Shown here piece by piece: positions 34,194 through 45,622 of a DNA stretch of 64,000 nucleotides. Made by a program: the position numbers and the translations under genes. The first letter of the stretch is position 1. The number at the start of each line of letters is the position of its first letter. Source of the stretch: Przewalskia tangutica (Eukaryota; Streptophyta; Magnoliopsida; Solanales; Solanaceae); the NCBI GenBank assembly GCA_029844215.1, contig CM056724.1, positions 32,278,446-32,342,445 on the forward strand, read 5' to 3'. Under the pieces are notes generated by a model that did not search any database, was not told the DNA's origin, and saw nothing but the letters and a program-made list of their open reading frames with translations.

Positions 34194-36684
34194 TCAATAA
34201 GTGTGGGGTAGATTAACCCCACAACCAATCCATTTTTTCCATATTTTTCTTTTTCTTCTTCTGTTTCTCTTCTTAAAATTATTTTCAAGGGACGGTTCAG
34301 GAGCACATACCTGCTTTGGCGGAGGTTCGGCAACACGTACCTGCGTTGGTGGGCTTATCTCCCTTGGTTTGGCTTGCACAGGCTCACAGGGGGTTCTGAT
34401 GGTGCTGATTGCAAAGCACCTGCTCATGATTGGTGGCTCAATAATGTGTTTAAATACTTTAAACACCATTTCGTCCTTCTCCACCCTCAACGTCAGCTCT
34501 TTTTTTTCTACATCGATCAGGGCTCTCCCTGTCGCCAAGAATGGTCTCCCCAATATGATGGGGATCTCTGCATCCTTATCCATGTCGAGAATGAGGAAAT
34601 CCGCAGGAAAAAAGAATTCTCCTACTTTAACCAGCACATCCTCAATCTTCCCCCTTGGGTGTACCACTGTTATGTCGGCTAGTTGCAGGCTCACCGTGGT
34701 TGGTTTTGCCTCACCTAACTCCAACCGTTTAAATACTGGCAAAGGCATCAAATTTATGTTTGCCCCTAAATCACAAAGGGCCATGTTGCATGTCACCTTG
34801 CCAACTGTGCAAGGCAATGTAAAGCTCCCCGGTCTTTAGTTTGTGGGCAACTTCTTCTGCAGGATGGAACTGCACTCCTCAGTCAGTGCCACCATCTCAT
34901 ACTCTGCAAGTTTCTTCTTCTTCCCCAAAATCTCCTTCATGAATTTAAAATAAGAGGGTATTTGCTTCAACGCCTCTATAAAGGGTATGTTGATATGTAG
35001 CTTTCTGAACGTCTCCAAAAATTTGGAGAATTGTTTATCAACTGCCTTCATCTGCAATATCTGTGGGAACGGGATCTTCTCAGTATACTCCTTCTCTGGA
35101 GTTTTCTACTATCGGCGAAGCTTCAACCACCTTCTCTTTCTATTTCGCCCTTTGTTCAACTACCACTGAGGTGAATGCCGCCCAATCGCTTACCACTTCT
35201 CACCGCATCGCCCGCATTGTTCTCTCGGATTCATCTCTGTGTTGCTTGGCAGTGTACCCTGTGACCTGTTGTTCGACAACTTTGCTAGTTGACCCACTTG
35301 TGTTTCCAAGTTCCTGAACGAAGATCTAGTTTCTGCCATGAACTGGGTCTGGGAGTTGGTAAGTGTCAACAAAGCTGCTCTCAGCTCGTCTGGCTTTTCT
35401 GGCTGAACAGGTGCATTAAATTGTTGAGAAGGTGGGGCCTGAGTAAATGGCTGCTGATTTTGGTGCTGCTGGTTTTGGTACTGGCCTCTATACTGATTCT
35501 GTTGCCCCTGGTCTCCTCTCCATGAAAAATTTGGGTGATTCCTCCACCCTGGATTGTATGTGTTGGAGTATGGGTTGTTCTGGGGCCTCTGATAGTTACC
35601 CACAGCTTGGCACTCTACTTGCTCGATCGGCATATTATTAGGATCTGCTGAAGGACATCTATCGAATGTATGTGGACCATCACACATTTCACAGCTTTTT
35701 GGCATCTGCACTGCATTCACCGATATTGTATGTTGTTGCAGCTGCTTGGTCAACAGGGCAACTTGGGAATTCAGGGCAGTGATGGCATCTATCTCGTGAA
35801 CTCCCACTGTTCTCCTTCCACTCATTGGTCTATCTTCTGTGACATGGTTGTTGGTGGCCATATCTTCTAATAAGTCGTGAGCTTCGTGGGCTGTTTTCCT
35901 CATAAAGGTCCCACCTGCTGCTGCATCAATAATTGTTCTGGTTGTTCCACACAGTCCGTTATAGAAGATGTGGACCAAGTTCCACAACTCGACATCGCGC
36001 GCGGCACTTTCTCTGCAAGTCCTTGAATCTCTCCCAAGCTTCGTATAATGACTCTCCATCTGCTTGGTAGAAATTATTCAGCTCCCCTCACAATTTCGCT
36101 GCTTTGCATGGTGGGAAGAATTTTGCCAAATATTTCTGTGTCAGCTCTTGCCATGTAAAAATCGAATCAGCTGGCAGGTTCAACCATACTTTCGCTCTAT
36201 CCCTGAGTGAGAAGGGAAAGAGCTTCAATCTGACGGCATCATCAGTAACGCCGTTATATCTGAATGTTGCACATAGCTCCAAGAAATTAGCTATGTGCAT
36301 GTGTGGATCCTCTGATGGCAATCCTCCAAACTGCACCGTGTTCTGCACCATGCTTAGAATTGCCGGTTTGATCTCAAAGTTATTTGCTCCTATTGCTGGA
36401 AGCCTAATACATGTTTGTGCCACGTTCACCCTCGGCAGCACGTAGTCTCCCAAGCTTCTTTCTGCCTGGACTTGAACTCTCTCCTCGACATCCATAGGTA
36501 TTCTCCGAGACATTCTTTGATTAGGCTTATGATCGCCTAATCCCTCATTCATATCATTATTGTTTTGTGCGCCTTCCATCTCTTTTACAGCAGAAATCTG
36601 TTGGTTCCTTCTGTTTTGTTTACAGGTTTTCTCAATCTCTGGATTGAAGGGAACAAGAGTGTCTGCGCCTCTCCTCCTTCGCAT
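34194..36684 (-). pseudogene. Element A gag-protease polyprotein, a few breaks
   Basis: Starts MRRRRGADTLVPF at 36,684. The gag core has SMVQNTVQFGGLPSEDPHMH, ATFRYNGVTDDAVRLKLFPF, AKVWLNLP and FTWQELTQKYLAKFFP. An in-frame stop interrupts KL*GELNNFYQ at 36,085-36,087. The next 289 codons hold TIIDAAAGG, a CEMCDGPHTFDRCP knuckle and NNPYSNTYNPGWRNHPNFSW, all Athila-type gag wording. After frame breaks near 35,190 and 34,835 the retropepsin follows: MPCTVGKVTCNMALCDLGAN (catalytic Asp in DLG), then IPIILGRPFLATGRALIDV. Reading stops near KKWIGCGVNLPHTY. Confidence 0.88.
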
Positions 36685-36852
36685 AAACTGAGTTCCTGAA
36701 ATAGATCAAAAACAGACAAACGGATCACAGCAACTGGTTGTCATAAAAAAATTAAGAAAAAAAACGTAAAAAAAAATATAAAAAAATATAAAAAAAATAA
36801 AAACCAAATTAGAAATTAAGAATAGATAAAATTGATATTGAACTATGCCTAA

Positions 36853-36870
36853 TCCCCGGCAACGGCGCCA
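36853..36870 (-). promoter_or_regulatory. A primer binding site, tRNA-Asp
   Basis: Minus strand TGGCGCCGTTGCCGGGGA is a perfect 18-nt complement to the 3' end of plant tRNA-Asp(GUC). It lies six bases inside the 5' LTR. tRNA-Asp priming is typical of the Athila lineage. Confidence 0.9.
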
Positions 36871-36876
36871 AAAACT

Positions 36877-38208
36877 TGATGCGCAATTTAATGCACACAC
36901 TTTAACGCAAGTGCACGTTGTCGACTCAAGTAATATAGTCTTGAAGACCGAGTTATCGTCCTCAGGGATTAGTGCTCAAGTACCAATTATCTATCATTTG
37001 TTATTTATTTGGTAACCGATATTTGAGTTGTTGATTATAACTAACAATTATAAAGACTAATTAACTATGTGTTTACTTCAGTGATGATGGAAATAGGGCT
37101 TCCAAGTCTCCTCAACTATCCGCTTATATTACTTATTAATGCAATAAATTATGGTTCTTCTTCTTTTGAAGATAGCAGGTTTACTAATTCGTTTTATACT
37201 CCCGTTAAGTCTATATAAACACTCAACCCCAGTAGCGCTCTTTTCTACCTTTCGGTGATAAGGATGACTCTATAGGAGGATTAAGCACAAAAACTCTGTT
37301 AACGTTTACGCAAGTAATTTAGGTATTTAAACCCTCGTTAACGCTACACAAGTAATTGAGGTATTTTCATCCCCAATTCGACCTATGATTACCCAACTAC
37401 AGCATAGTCACAACCTCCTCCTTTCGAAGTTTGATTAGAAATCATATAAATAATGATAATTAATGATCAAGTAATTACCAAGCATTCAAAACAACTATTG
37501 GATAAATCTCAACAATAAGAAGAACAACCATAAACATGCATTAACACATAAAATAAGGTTCAAGTGAATTGACATGGAAAGCCCTATATTAGAATTAGTT
37601 CCTAGCCATAGACATGACAAGAACTAATTCAATATCCAACATAAAAATTGAAATAAAGTAAAAGAAAGAAAAGAAATTACTAAGTAATGGTCTCCAATCT
37701 TCAACTCCAAGAAGTGTGTTGTTAAGAAAGGGAACCCTTAAAACCGCCTAGGGTTCTCTTTTTATAGCTTCAAACCGCCCTTAAGGTTGTCCTTCAGGCC
37801 TGGCCCATAAAATCGTCAAAAACCTGATTTTTCCGCCGCGGCCATGTTCATATCAGCCATGCGCGAATCTCAAACTCGATGATGAGGCGCCGCGCTGCAC
37901 TTGCTGTTCGAGGCCGCGGCTACTGGAACTTCTGAAGGTCTCTGGATATTGGGCGCCGGGCGGCCGCCCGCAGCCGAGGCGCCGCGACGCTGCAACGGTG
38001 TCTCTGCCTGGTTCGCCACTTTCTCGCATTTTAAGCTCTGGAACCTCCACTTTTGCCCTCTTTTCGCTCCTTTTCCGCCAAAGAGCCATTTTAACCAAGT
38101 TGACTCAAAAGAAAGAAAATATATCCTAAGACGACACGTATTTGTACAAAAAGGGACAAAAGACTTACTAAAAACGACTCAAAAAGTGTATATAAAATAC
38201 ACTGATCA
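36877..38208 (-). repeat. A 5' LTR (right copy)
   Basis: TGATGCGC...TGATCA, paired with 29,622-30,937. The TATA box is on the minus strand at 37,759-37,766, with a GC-rich island at 37,832-38,005. Confidence 0.93.
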
Positions 38209-38494
38209 AAAGTGTAAAACGAACTGGTTATATCTTAGCTTCTATGCAGATGGAAAATTCTACTCATTTCAATATAATAGGTGGTCGATTCTTTCTTTTT
38301 TTTTAACGCTGCAATGGATTGTTCGATACATTTTCTCATTAGTGTTGTAACTTCGCAAGATCAACTCGATTCCAATGTTTACTAAAAGCTCTTATCAACA
38401 TCTCCCATAAGACTTGGTAAGGACTTAGGAATAATTTAGACATGTCTTTAGCATAGAATCAATAACAAGAATACTCCTTAACTTCTAAGAGTAG
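38209..38494. repeat. X LTR piece, left copy of the 323-bp duplication
   Basis: Together with 29,579-29,616 this repeats 50,202-50,524 with only a few substitutions. It ends at taagagtag, where Y begins. Confidence 0.88.
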
Positions 38495-39149
38495 TTACCC
38501 AACCCCGGGCCAGCGACTGGTGCCCTACCTGGGCACCCCTTATAGGTATACATCATAGAATAGTAGCGGGACATGCATACAACTCAAAAAAAGTATAAGT
38601 CATGAAATATCAACAGGCTAGCCGATAAGGCCACCCTCCAAAAATATATATATAACCCAAAAAGCAGTCACATCCCTTTTTCTTATACAACCCAATCCAC
38701 AAGATATGACTACAGACCTCTAACAATTTTTACATAACAATTGTGAAGGGACAGGGCCCCCCCCCTCCCCCCATACCCCTGAATGTACATAAATCTACAA
38801 CATCAGGGAAACCGTACCAAAAGACAAGCCTCCAGAGAAATGGAGCACGCATAACCGATCAAGAATCCTAAGATGAGGATCCACAACTGCTTACCCTACC
38901 ATGCAGATAACGCAGCCCCAGGCGGGGTCAAGACAAACTATGTACCAAGTATGTGAAATCGAAAGATCAAATGAAATCATATAGTCTAAAATAAAGCTGG
39001 AGACATGTATGATGACCAAAATAACAGTACAGTGTGCCTTACTAATAATGAGAGTAAACAAGAGTATACTTTACTGCATAAAAATAGGAGGCTCATGATC
39101 AAATTAGGGCCACCCGCCCGTAGTATCATTAAGCAATCCTACTCCTGGG

Positions 39150-39270
39150 ACTATTTCACCCGCATAGGTCCTGTGGACCCGCAATGAGGTCATCCGCCTC
39201 GCATGGGACTATTTCACCTGCATAGGACTATTTCACCCGCATAGACCCGGTGGACCCGCAATGAGTACAA
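39150..39270. repeat. Short repeats in Y LTR
   Basis: Phrases gggactatttcacccgcata and ggtcctgtggacccgcaatg or gacccggtggacccgcaatg alternate. This is the positional counterpart of the arrays in the other LTRs of the family. Confidence 0.65.
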
Positions 39271-40162
39271 ACGCCGCACTCTCATCATGGGTAGCAAATC
39301 CATAGAATAAGTAGTAACCCGGGGGTTTACTTCGCAAGAATAACATAACACTAGCACAACCGGCTATCATACATAACATAAGCACCACCGACTTATCATA
39401 AATATCATAAGCAAGTTAAGAAATCCCCTAACTTCTTATTAGACTTAATTAATCATGCACTCTCATTTTATTTAAACTTAAGGCACTAACATGTCATGAA
39501 AAAATTGAGAATTTAACCCAAAGTACTTCGTTCATTTAAAAAGAACCCTTTTTATAAAAAAAAAAACCCAAGATACTAACACCCGTAGTATCAAGGCATG
39601 TCTATTTTTCAAATCAAGTTACTACACCTTTAGAAATTCATTTCAAGGCTTTAAAATCAAGTAACTTCTACTTTCACAACCTAGGAAACTCGTTCCTATA
39701 AATCAAATAGACCACTCTCTTAACCTTCCATAAAGGCGTTATAACTAACTTCTCATAAAGTCGTTATAACTCTTTATGTTTTAGACAAATTCATTTGTTT
39801 TATAACCAAGAGACTTATACTTTTAAAACCAAGTATCATATACTTTCAAATCAAGTTACATAACTTTCAGAATACTTCAAGTCTCTTAACTTTAGAAATC
39901 AAGTTTCTCAGCTTTTAGAATAGTTCAAGAAATCAATACTTTCCAAATCAAGTATTCTATACTTTTCAAGTCAATAAAATCTTTCCATGTAACATCAAGT
40001 CACATATCCTTTTCGAAAACAAGGCAAGGATACCAAAATGAAACCGAATTCATTTTTAACCATGTACGTCCACCGTACTATACATTTATAAAACTCATGC
40101 TCAAGAAGATATGGAAAGTTCCACATACCTCTTCGACTTAAACCACTTGCCAAGTTGAATAC

Positions 40163-41587
40163 TGATGCGCGTTAAGATGCACACACTCAAACGCAAGTGC
40201 ACGTTATCGTATCAAGTAGTATAGTCTTAGATAAGACCGAATATCGTCCTCTGGGATTAGGGTTCAAGTACCAACTATCTATTTTCTAGTATCTATTTGG
40301 CGAATTGATAATTGATTTGGTTGTTTATAACTACGAATTATAAAAGCTATTCAATTATAAAGGTTTACTTCAGTTGTGATGAGAATAGGGCTTCTATGTA
40401 TCCTCACTATCCGCTTATGCTACTTGCTAATACATTACTTATGGTATTCTTCTTTTGGAGAAAGCAGGTTTACGAAATCGTTTTATACTCCCGTTAGGGT
40501 TATATAAACACTCAACCCCAGTATCGTTCCTTACCTAACTTTCACGATAAGGGTAACTTTATAGGGGATTAAGAATAAAACCTAGTTGACCGTCACGCAC
40601 AATGCGCAAAATTAGGGTTGTTAAGCCTCTCATCAACGCTTACATACTAATTGAGGTATTTTCATCCCCAATTCAAGAATGTCTACCCAACTTACAAGAT
40701 ATTCACAATCCCCTTTTCGTAATCGATTAGAAATCATATAGTGATAATTAGTTGTCAATTAATTACCAAGAATTCAACTCAATTATTGGATAGATCTCTC
40801 AATAAGAAAAATAACCATAAGCGTGCATTAATTTATAGCATAAGTTTCAAGCGATTCAACATAGAAAGCCTATAAGAGAATTAGTTCCTAGCCATAAAGA
40901 TGACAAGAACTAATTACATGTTCCTCATGCAAAACGGAAATAAAGTAAAGAAAAAGGAAAAGAAATTACTAAATTAATGGTATCCAATCTCCTAGCAAAA
41001 GTCTTGAGTTGTGCAAGAAGGGGAACCTCAAAGCGCCTAGGGTTCTCCTTTTATAGCCGCAAACCGCCTCCTCTTTCCTTCAGCTGGCCCGTAAATTCGC
41101 CCAAAACCTAATTTTCAGCGTCGGCGCGCCGGAAGTTCTGCAATCCGTCGGGTGTTTTGGCGCCGCGGCCCTGCTATCTGCTGTCTGAGGGCGCCGCAGC
41201 GCTGAATCTTCTGTAGCTCCTCGGATGTTTAAGCGCCGCGCCTCGCTTCGTCTCGAGGGCGCCGGATCTGAGTCTTCGCCCTTCGATAGTGGCGCGCGTT
41301 CGCTTTAGCGCCGCGGCTCGATCTTCTGCACCTTCTGCGAATGATGGGCCGCGACCGCTTTGATCGCAGGAGCCGCGCTACCGTCAGATTTTAGCCTTGT
41401 TCGCCACTTTCTCTGCTACCGCATCTCCTCTTTGCCCTCTTTTTGCTCCTTTTCCGCCATTTGGCCATTTTAACCACTTTGACTCAAAAGAAATAAAAAC
41501 TATCCTAATACGACAATTATATGTGCAAAATGGGACAAAAGACTAACTAAAACTGACTCGAAAGGTGTATATAAAATACACCGATCA
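40163..41587 (-). repeat. B 3' LTR (left copy), 1,425 bp
   Basis: Pairs with 47,479-48,889. The minus-strand TATA box CTATAAAAGGAG has its core at 41,049-41,055; the partner copy is at 48,367-48,373. A GC-rich gcgccgcg island spans 41,118-41,392, with words spaced roughly 30-50 bp apart. Confidence 0.95.
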
Positions 41588-42790
41588 AATACCCCCAAAC
41601 TTAACCTTTGCTCGCCCTCGAGCAAAGATAGAAAGAAATAAAATAACAAGACTCAAAGAACGAAAAATAAAAGGACTCCCTGCCATTGATCACTTTTGCT
41701 GCATAAATGTTAACTAGAAAAACATGAAGGTTAGCTGAATAATATGCAGGAATCATATAGCATGAAATTTTCAGCACACTAACCACATGAAGCTAAATAT
41801 TTCGCAAACTCATATTCATCATGCTTAATGGAAGTCAATATACTAAATCATGCATATAAATTCAAGAATTCCTATGGCTTGCTTACTTGCTATTCTCCAC
41901 TAATTCTAGATATGCATAAAAGAGATCTTCAGGACTTTAAGGGTTGTAATGTAGGCTTAGGTAGGGGTTGGTAAAGATAGGCATTTAGGCTCATTTTTCT
42001 GTACCATAAGCTCTTTTGGCTTTTCAATTTTTCCCTTTTTCTTTTGATTCTTTCCTTCACTTCAATTCTATCCTTCCCCTCTTTTGTTTTGGGAGAGTGA
42101 AGTGTATTATACTAATAGGCACCCCCAAACTTAGGCTTTTGCCTCTTTCTTATTACTTTTCCATTGGGGTGTATCAAACTTGTTCACTCTTTTTGTTTCT
42201 TCTTTTTAACACAATGTACTCTATTATTTCATATTTTCACTTATGGCACAATTTGTGGGAATATATGGTGTCAAAGAAGAAGTTTCAAATTTAGGCTCAA
42301 TGGGGCTGACTAGGGATATTTTTAAAGTCCGGGATAGAAAAGAGTGGTCAGAATTGGCTATCAAAGAAGTGCCTGAGTCATTTCCCTAACATGCATATCC
42401 TAACTATTTCGCCTCAAATAGCAAGCAATCATAACACATAAGCATTTATCATTTAGTATGCGTAATTCGAGCAAGAAACTCCAAATAGACAGATTCTATG
42501 AGTTTTTGGCATATCTAACCTAAGTGTTTAGATAGTTGCTTCAATTCCGTTACATTATTTCACCTTACTTCACTAGGTGTTTCTAGCAACTACAGCATAC
42601 ATGATCTTTGACAGACAATTATGACTCAAAAAGAAAAAAAATTGGTGACTCAAAATAAACATAAAAAAAAAAAAAAAAACTTAAATAAAACATAACATGT
42701 CACACAAATAAAACACCCAGCTTAAATCACACATTGTCCCCAATGTGTGCAAGACTCAAAGAAAATAAAAGAAAAGACACTTACAGACTT
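41588..42790 (-). other. B 3' noncoding region with PPT-like motifs
   Basis: The polypurine tract AAGTTTGGGGG (41,592-41,602) adjoins the LTR, and a second copy lies at 42,122-42,132. At the place of A's third copy, B has the degraded acacccagcttaaatc (42,714-42,729). A run of about 17-18 A lies near 42,662-42,679. No coding region is evident. Confidence 0.7.
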
Positions 42791-42794
42791 TGGC

Positions 42795-43910
42795 TAAAAT
42801 GGTGGTGGTGGCGGTGGATAATGCGTCGACCATTGGTGGAACAAGGCACTCAGCTCGTCGATTTGTTGCCTTGTTTCTTGATGTCCTTGTACTCTGTTTG
42901 CGCGTCCGCATCATCTCCTCTGATGTTGGTACAATTTCCCATTGTGGGCTCAAGGTTCTGCCTCGTGGTTGGCTTTGTGGCCGGGTCTCGCCTCATATTG
43001 AGCCCCTATTTCGTGCTCATCTTCATCCATGGCGGCCTCACGCTGCTGCCGCTTCTTGGTGGTTGTACTCTCGTCACGTCCGGGGCTAGGTCAGAAAGGA
43101 GTGCACTATCCCATAGGACACCGGCAGTTGGTTTCTTTCATGAGTATCTGTGGGTAGTTGTGGGACTGCACTCATGTGGCATAGACTGGTAATAAGCGAG
43201 CCGTGTCCCAATCCACCTGTTGTCACCAACCTGCTGATTTCTCCAATGCTCTGCACTATTTCTTTCCCCACATCAATTGTCAGCCCCCTCATAATTCCAT
43301 AAATCAACTTAATCCTATCTTATGGCACTCTGGTGAAGTGCGTGGATGGAATCATGCGGGCACTGACAAAATACAGCCAAGCCTTGGCTGCCGTGTTGAA
43401 TTGGCACCTGCTCAGTGCTCTCGATCCATTTCTTCCAATCTCAAAAGCTCGAGTGGTAGCCGACGGCGGTATCAGATCCCGCTGATGTTGTCGGTGCTCC
43501 TAGACCATGTTCTAAAATGGCTCCGATCACCAATTCCTCCTTCAACATCAGCCGTTTTCAATTGTATATTAATATTTTCTGCCGTCACAGGCACATAGCT
43601 TCCCCTTACAAAGCATCCCCTTTCCACCTTCTCCGGAAAGTTGGCATAAAATTCTCGCACTATCATTGTTGTGTTTCTTTGGTGTTATCTTCTCCGGTTC
43701 ACAAATTTTCCACTCCTTAACTCAATCATCGCCCGAATGGGCTCATAAACATCTCCTTCTCCAAATGGCGTCCTTCGGTAGTCCATTCCCTTCGTATTAA
43801 GTGTCCGTATCGCTTTTGTATCTTTGAGAGGCTTCGTAGCTTACAAACCTACTTTCGTCATATTGTGGGGTTGAGGTGGATGTGGAGCCTCTTCTTTTTC
43901 TGGTGGCCAT
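42795..43910 (-). pseudogene. PTP-like ORF of element B, several breaks
   Basis: Starts at ATG 43,910 with MATRKRRGSTSTSTP, YDESRFVSYEASQRYKS, parallel to A. Further pieces in shifted frames are VREFYANFPEKVERGCFVRG, YVPVTAENI, HFRTWSRST, MIYGIMRGLTIDVGKEIVQS and GLGHGSLITSLCHMSAVPQL. Several breaks fall where A has CAG/CTG. Conservation of the same segments in A and B, despite nucleotide divergence, indicates past protein-level constraint; this is by eye only. Confidence 0.7.
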
Positions 43911-44779
43911 GGTTAAAACAGCTTCTGGAATTTTCAATTTAGTGGCACAAATGTCTCCTACTCAACACTAGCAGCGAATACAACACCCCCAAACTTCAAC
44001 CTTTCTACTCAATACCCACAACCTCCTTTTCTACTCTTTACCCACAACCTTCAAAATCACTTTTCAGCACCCAAACTACCTCAACTACAATACTCCTCCA
44101 AACTACTACTTCTTATGGCTTCAGTAAAAGGATTCAAGAACAAAGAAAAGAATTACCTTTTTATGAGAGCTTCACGCTATTCTTGTTTCAATTAGTTGGC
44201 TTAAGGGTATGAAATGGAGCTTTGTTGTTTGGGATAGTTGGGGGTTTTGAGGAATTTAAGAGTTTAGGTTGTGATTGTGTTGGATTTGTGGAAGATTTGT
44301 GGACAAAGTTCTGGGATTTCGTGGGTTTTTGGAGAGGGAAAGTTAGGTTTTTGATTTTTGGATTGGGGAAAATCTGATTGGCGCTTAAGTTTTCGATTCG
44401 CCACGCCATGCGCTTTAGCCATACGGCTGATCTCTCGCTTCGGGACTTTTAAGCGTCGCGCTGTTTCCTCAGCGCGCTAGACTTGGCAAATTTTCTTTTT
44501 GGCGCCGCGTATTGCTCAGCCAGCGCGCAAACTTCGTCTGCTCGATTCTTTTAGCGCCATGCCTGCCTCTGCCATGCGCGCTACCTGCTTTTCTCGGGAA
44601 TCACGGCTTGCTTTTTCATCCTTCGTTTATTTCAGACCTATCAATCACAGCACAAACACAAGACCCCCAAGACCGTGAGATTGTTCTAGACAAAATAAAA
44701 TAACCTAAAGACAGAAATTAAAATGACATAATTGAAAAACGTTGGGTTGCCTCCCAACTAGCGCTGTCTTTAACGTCTT
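43911..44779 (-). other. B spacer between protease and PTP ORF
   Basis: No polymerase or integrase motif in any frame. An AAGTTTGGGGG copy at 43,986-43,996 and a gcgccgcg-type island at 44,390-44,590 repeat the design of element A. Confidence 0.6.
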
Positions 44780-45622
44780 TTAGTCGGACGCAAGTTCCTT
44801 AGCCTTAATAACCTTGGGAATTAAGCCCCAACCTATCCATTTCCTCCACATTTGGCGTTTTCTTTCTTTCTTTCTTTTGGCATTATCGGTAATAGGGAGT
44901 TCAGGAACACTTACCTCCTTTAGTGGCATTTCGGCAAACCATGCTTGCTTTCTTGGGCTCATTGCTCTTTGGTTGACTTGTATCGGCTCGCATGGTTTGA
45001 TGGCGCTGATTTCAAAGCACCTACTCATTGTTGGTGGCTCAATGACATGTTTAAAAACTTTAAACACCATTTCTTCATACTCCACCCTTAGTGTTAATTC
45101 TCCTCTTTCAACATCAATCAAAGCTCTTCCCGTTGCTAGGAATGGCCTCCCCAATATGATAGGGATTTCCGCGTCTTCTTCCATGTCAAGAATGAGGAAG
45201 TCTGCAGGAAAGAAGAATTTTCCTACTTTCACAATCACGTCCTCAATTTTTCCTCGTGGATGAACCACCATCCCGCTACCTAGTTGCAGACTCACAGTGG
45301 TTGGTTTGGCCTCTCCCAACTCCAATCTTTTAAAAACTGATAAGGGCATCAGGTTTATACTTGCTCCTAAATCGCATAGAGCTCTGTTGCACGTCACCCT
45401 GCCCACTGTGCAAGGTAGTGTAAAGCTGCCAGGATCCTTTATCTTGGGTGGCAACTTCTTTTGCAGGATAGCACTACACTCTTCTGTTAGTGCTACTATC
45501 TCATATTCCGCCAGCTTCTTCTTTTTCCCCAAGATTTCTTTCATGAACTTGAAATAGGAAGGCATCTGCTCCAAAGCCTCTATAAAAGGTATGTTGATAT
45601 GCAGCTTCCTGAATACTTCCAA
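44780..45622 (-). CDS. Element B retropepsin, 280 intact codons
   Basis: The open frame has the pre-protease linker LHINIPFIEALEQMPSYFKF, LTEECSAILQKKLPPKIKDP, then the retropepsin GSFTLPCTVGRVTCNRALCD with catalytic Asp in DLGASINLMP, VVHPRGKIEDV and the flap-to-end IPIILGRPFLATGRALIDVE. DLG in place of DTG/DSG is usual in Athila-type proteases. A basic KKERKRQMWRKWIGWG tail and KELASD close the frame. It is the best-preserved gene of A/B. It would normally be released from a gag-protease precursor, which is broken upstream here. Confidence 0.88.
   Translation of the reverse strand: MEVFRKLHINIPFIEALEQMPSYFKFMKEILGKKKKLAEYEIVALTEECSAILQKKLPPKIKDPGSFTLPCTVGRVTCNRALCDLGASINLMPLSVFKRLELGEAKPTTVSLQLGSGMVVHPRGKIEDVIVKVGKFFFPADFLILDMEEDAEIPIILGRPFLATGRALIDVERGELTLRVEYEEMVFKVFKHVIEPPTMSRCFEISAIKPCEPIQVNQRAMSPRKQAWFAEMPLKEVSVPELPITDNAKRKKERKRQMWRKWIGWGLIPKVIKAKELASD

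Larger units (their letters stand above)
29622..38208 (-). mobile_element. Athila-like non-autonomous element A (gag-PR-PTP)
   Basis: LTRs of about 1.3 kb run TGATGCGC...TGATCA (29,622-30,937 and 36,877-38,208). The 5-bp duplication is aaagt on the right and aaatt on the left (one mismatch). The uninterrupted target, cctagaaagtgttaaacg, is kept at about 50,226-50,243. The minus-strand order is 5' LTR, tRNA-Asp primer site, gag, retropepsin, plant-transposon-protein-like ORF, polypurine tract, 3' LTR. No RT, RNase H or integrase is present. Element B has the same layout. Confidence 0.93.

Noticed and set aside
34201..34839. 212-codon plus-strand open frame
   Set aside because: It is antisense to the retropepsin of element A, whose motifs are on the minus strand; a shadow frame. 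The same holds for 44,814-45,557 over element B.
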